Positions 62,118 to 64,000 of a stretch of 64,000 bases of DNA are shown here, in pieces. Under the pieces are notes generated by a model that had not been told where the DNA came from, searched no databases, and saw only the letters and a list, made by a program, of their open reading frames with translations. The position numbers were made by a program, and so were the translations under genes. Within the stretch, counting starts at the first letter, position 1. Every line of letters starts with the position of its first letter. The DNA lies in contig CM037472.1 of NCBI GenBank assembly GCA_021014325.1, positions 21,251,063 to 21,315,062 of the forward strand. Reading direction: 5' to 3'. Source of the DNA: Plazaster borealis (Eukaryota > Echinodermata > Asteroidea > Forcipulatida > Labidiasteridae).

Positions 62118-63850
62118 AGGCTTGAAATTTACACTGGACCGCAGGCCTGAGGCCAGTGATTTTAGCTTCTGGCCAGTAAACTTGTGACTGGACAAGTCCG
62201 GCGGTCTTGTGTTTTTGTTTAAATGTTGACTTTCAGTCTGATAAATCTCTTTAAATACCCATAATAAATACCCATAATACCAATTAATGAGATAAATCTA
62301 CTTTTAATAGTTCTTGTTTATACTAAAAACAGTTCAAATTTTCAACCATTCAGGCATAAAAACAAAGAAAATGTTCTGATCTCAATTCTGATCTTGTTAA
62401 AAAACTTCTTGTCTGGTAAATTTTTTGAGCTACCTGTACAAGCCCTGTGTGGGTTTTCACCCCAAATTTGAGCCCTGACGTACATGTATAGGCCTACAGG
62501 GCAGGATGAGCTAGCATGTAGAGCCGGAATGGAGGGTGTGGTGGGGTTGGGAATAGATGAAGCAGTTCTTGCACTATGAATTTCAGAGAAGATCCAGGAG
62601 TAGCAATGGCAATTCCAATAGGTGGTGCTGTGTGTTAAATTGAAGCCCTTTGAGATCAAGAGTGATGAGAATCTCCTTATAAAACGTTTGCTGTCATGAT
62701 GTTGAAAGTTGTCTGATTTAAAAGTGTGGGTCATAGATTGGTTTTTGTCAACATAATTAATGCCGATTTATAGGCGAAATTATCAAGAAAGATGCAATAA
62801 AACCTGTGAAAGTGTCAGCTGAACAGTGTCTACTTATTGAGAAAACAGCAAAAACTGTCACAGTATTTTCATCAAGACTCTTGAATCCAACCACGTTTAG
62901 CGAGGTGACAGCTGGTACCAACCGCATATCTCTGGCCGCAGCGTTCACAAACAGACACCACGGAAATTTGAATCCACAAACCTTACCTTGGGGTGAGTTT
63001 TGGAGCTTCAAATATTCAACATATTTTTTATTGATTTCTAATCAATGGGGGCATTTTAGATGAAATAAATTCGCAGGATTACCACCACCTTTATTCCAAG
63101 GAGGTTTTGGGATAGAAATCAAGGTATGACCCTACGTCTGTTCTAGATTTCTGGTCTTGGATATAAGTCAGTTTTCCTCTTGGAAGAGTTGGCATAATAA
63201 TCATACTGTCTATTACTAATAAGTAATAGTACACTGTGATTATTATGTAAATTATGCCTGCACTAACTAGTTCAAAGGATGAAATGACACCATACAAACA
63301 ATCACAATAAACAATAAATTAATGACAGAAACTGCATTGCAACCGTCAACATTGAAAATAACAATCAAACAAAATTATGATTCTTTACAAAAAGGCTCTG
63401 TATTTTATTAAACTGTTTTTGTGTTATTTGTACTGCCTGCTGTGAACACTTCTGAATAATGCTGATGTAAACATTTGTAATTAATTTGTTTGGGCTTATC
63501 TTTCAACAGAGCCGAATCCGAAAGGGCTCGAATTTGCTACAAGGCTTGTTGTTCAAAATGTTTACTGGACCAGAATTGTTTTTACAAGATCAGAATCAAA
63601 ATGAGAAAAAAACATTCTGACAAGGCTATTTTTTTTAACACGAACTAACACGTGTAAGAGAAAATTTATCTCTCTTTATGAGTATTAGCCTAAATATACT
63701 TTATCAGTATTTGAGTTTGTCAACATTTGAACATGATATTACAGAGTGTGGTATTATTATTCAATTGAAAAACACAAGACCGCCGGACTTGTCCAGTCAC
63801 TGAAACTACTGGCCTCGGCCTTCAGTCTAGTGTAAAATTTGAGCCCTGTC
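62118..63850. mobile_element. 1.7 kb TIR element with roughly 100-base arms
   Basis: GGACAAGTCCGGCGGTCTTG at 62190-62210 is inverted at 63778-63800 (AAGACCGCCGGACTTGTCC). Outward, TTTACACTGGACCGCAGGCC faces GCCTTCAGTCTAGTGTAAAA. The interior contains an M2 MITE and AT-rich sequence, no transposase. Ends could extend a few bases further. Confidence 0.7.
62718..63136. mobile_element. M2 MITE nested in the 62118-63850 element
   Basis: TTAAAAGTGTGGGTCATAGATTG at the left, the core CCACGTTTAGCGAGGTGACAG and GCAGCGTTCACAAACAGACAC, and AAGGTATGACCCTACGT at the right. Open frames on both strands come from the repeat. Confidence 0.7.
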
Positions 63851-63909
63851 CGATCGCCAATATTTAACTTATCATGACAAAAAAAGTCCTTATTTTACAA
63901 AAATATTCA

Positions 63910-64000
63910 TGTTACAGGACTGATACTGCATGAAGGTAACAAAGGCAACTGCCTCCGTTGCCTCTGGTCATTGTCTTGGTGCCGCCCCTTGAAATGTTCA
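63910..64000. repeat. Dispersed repeat, cut by the window end
   Basis: GTAACAAAGGCAACTGCCTCC and GTCTTGGTGCCGCCCCTTG belong to the 8565/34662/56625 family. Confidence 0.45.

Noticed and set aside
62985..63030. Donor-like CAAG|GTAAGG on minus preceded by a frame reading LKLQNSPQ, tested as PTGR2 exon 1
   Set aside because: No in-frame ATG before an upstream stop, it lies in an M2 MITE, and similarity to the expected N-terminus is poor.

Overview
The window is animal nuclear DNA with no bacterial or viral layout. Genes are split into short exons with GT/AG introns, the spacers are AT-rich, and transposon debris fills most of the remainder. The proteins read as deuterostome orthologues of human genes. 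Many repeats resemble small TIR elements I associate with echinoderms, so a sea star or close relative is my best guess; this is an inference from repeat style and protein similarity, not a proof.

Five genes are supported by exon-by-exon reading. (1) TAF1A, minus strand, 11114 to 1607, 11 exons, a subunit of the Pol I selectivity factor SL1/TIF-IB. (2) TAF6L, plus strand, 11602 to 22992, 10 exons, 619 aa, the histone-fold/HEAT subunit of SAGA/PCAF-type complexes. These two are head to head with 487 bases between start codons. (3) A compact single-domain asparaginase-like protein, plus strand, 25633 to 27645, 3 exons, 169 aa, more like a bacterial short family than like animal asparaginases. 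(4) TMX1, plus strand, 31855 to 41530, 6 exons, 272 aa, a transmembrane ER thioredoxin with the WCPAC active site. (5) PTGR2, minus strand, 58235 (or 58266) to 52041, 6 visible exons, about 335 aa, lacking only the first 12-16 residues. TMX1 and PTGR2 converge across a 10.5 kb gap with no recognised gene.

Introns and spacers hold several mobile families that recur through the window: TTAA-flanked Kolobok-like MITEs (two families, M1 and M2), hAT-like MITEs (one with a perfect 8-base target duplication), a 1.2 kb pogo/Tigger-like element, tRNA-derived SINEs, fold-back elements enclosing a tRNA-like segment, a MITE family with ends like CATAGAGCTGCTTAAGCA, a decayed non-LTR reverse transcriptase end, and a possible Penelope-type relic carrying hammerhead-ribozyme boxes. 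Satellite structure is rich: a 30-base palindromic array built from MITE ends, a 1.2 kb AT array beside an interstitial telomeric tract upstream of TMX1, a roughly 113-base minisatellite at two sites 38 kb apart, and a roughly 53-base minisatellite.

The genes do not form a pathway. The notable functional pairing is TAF1A/TAF6L, a Pol I factor and a SAGA subunit apparently sharing one promoter region. No new multi-gene system is evident. The most unusual items are the ribozyme-like motif, the MITE-end satellite, the GTCGCC fold-back element with an internal 174-base hairpin, and the single-domain asparaginase.
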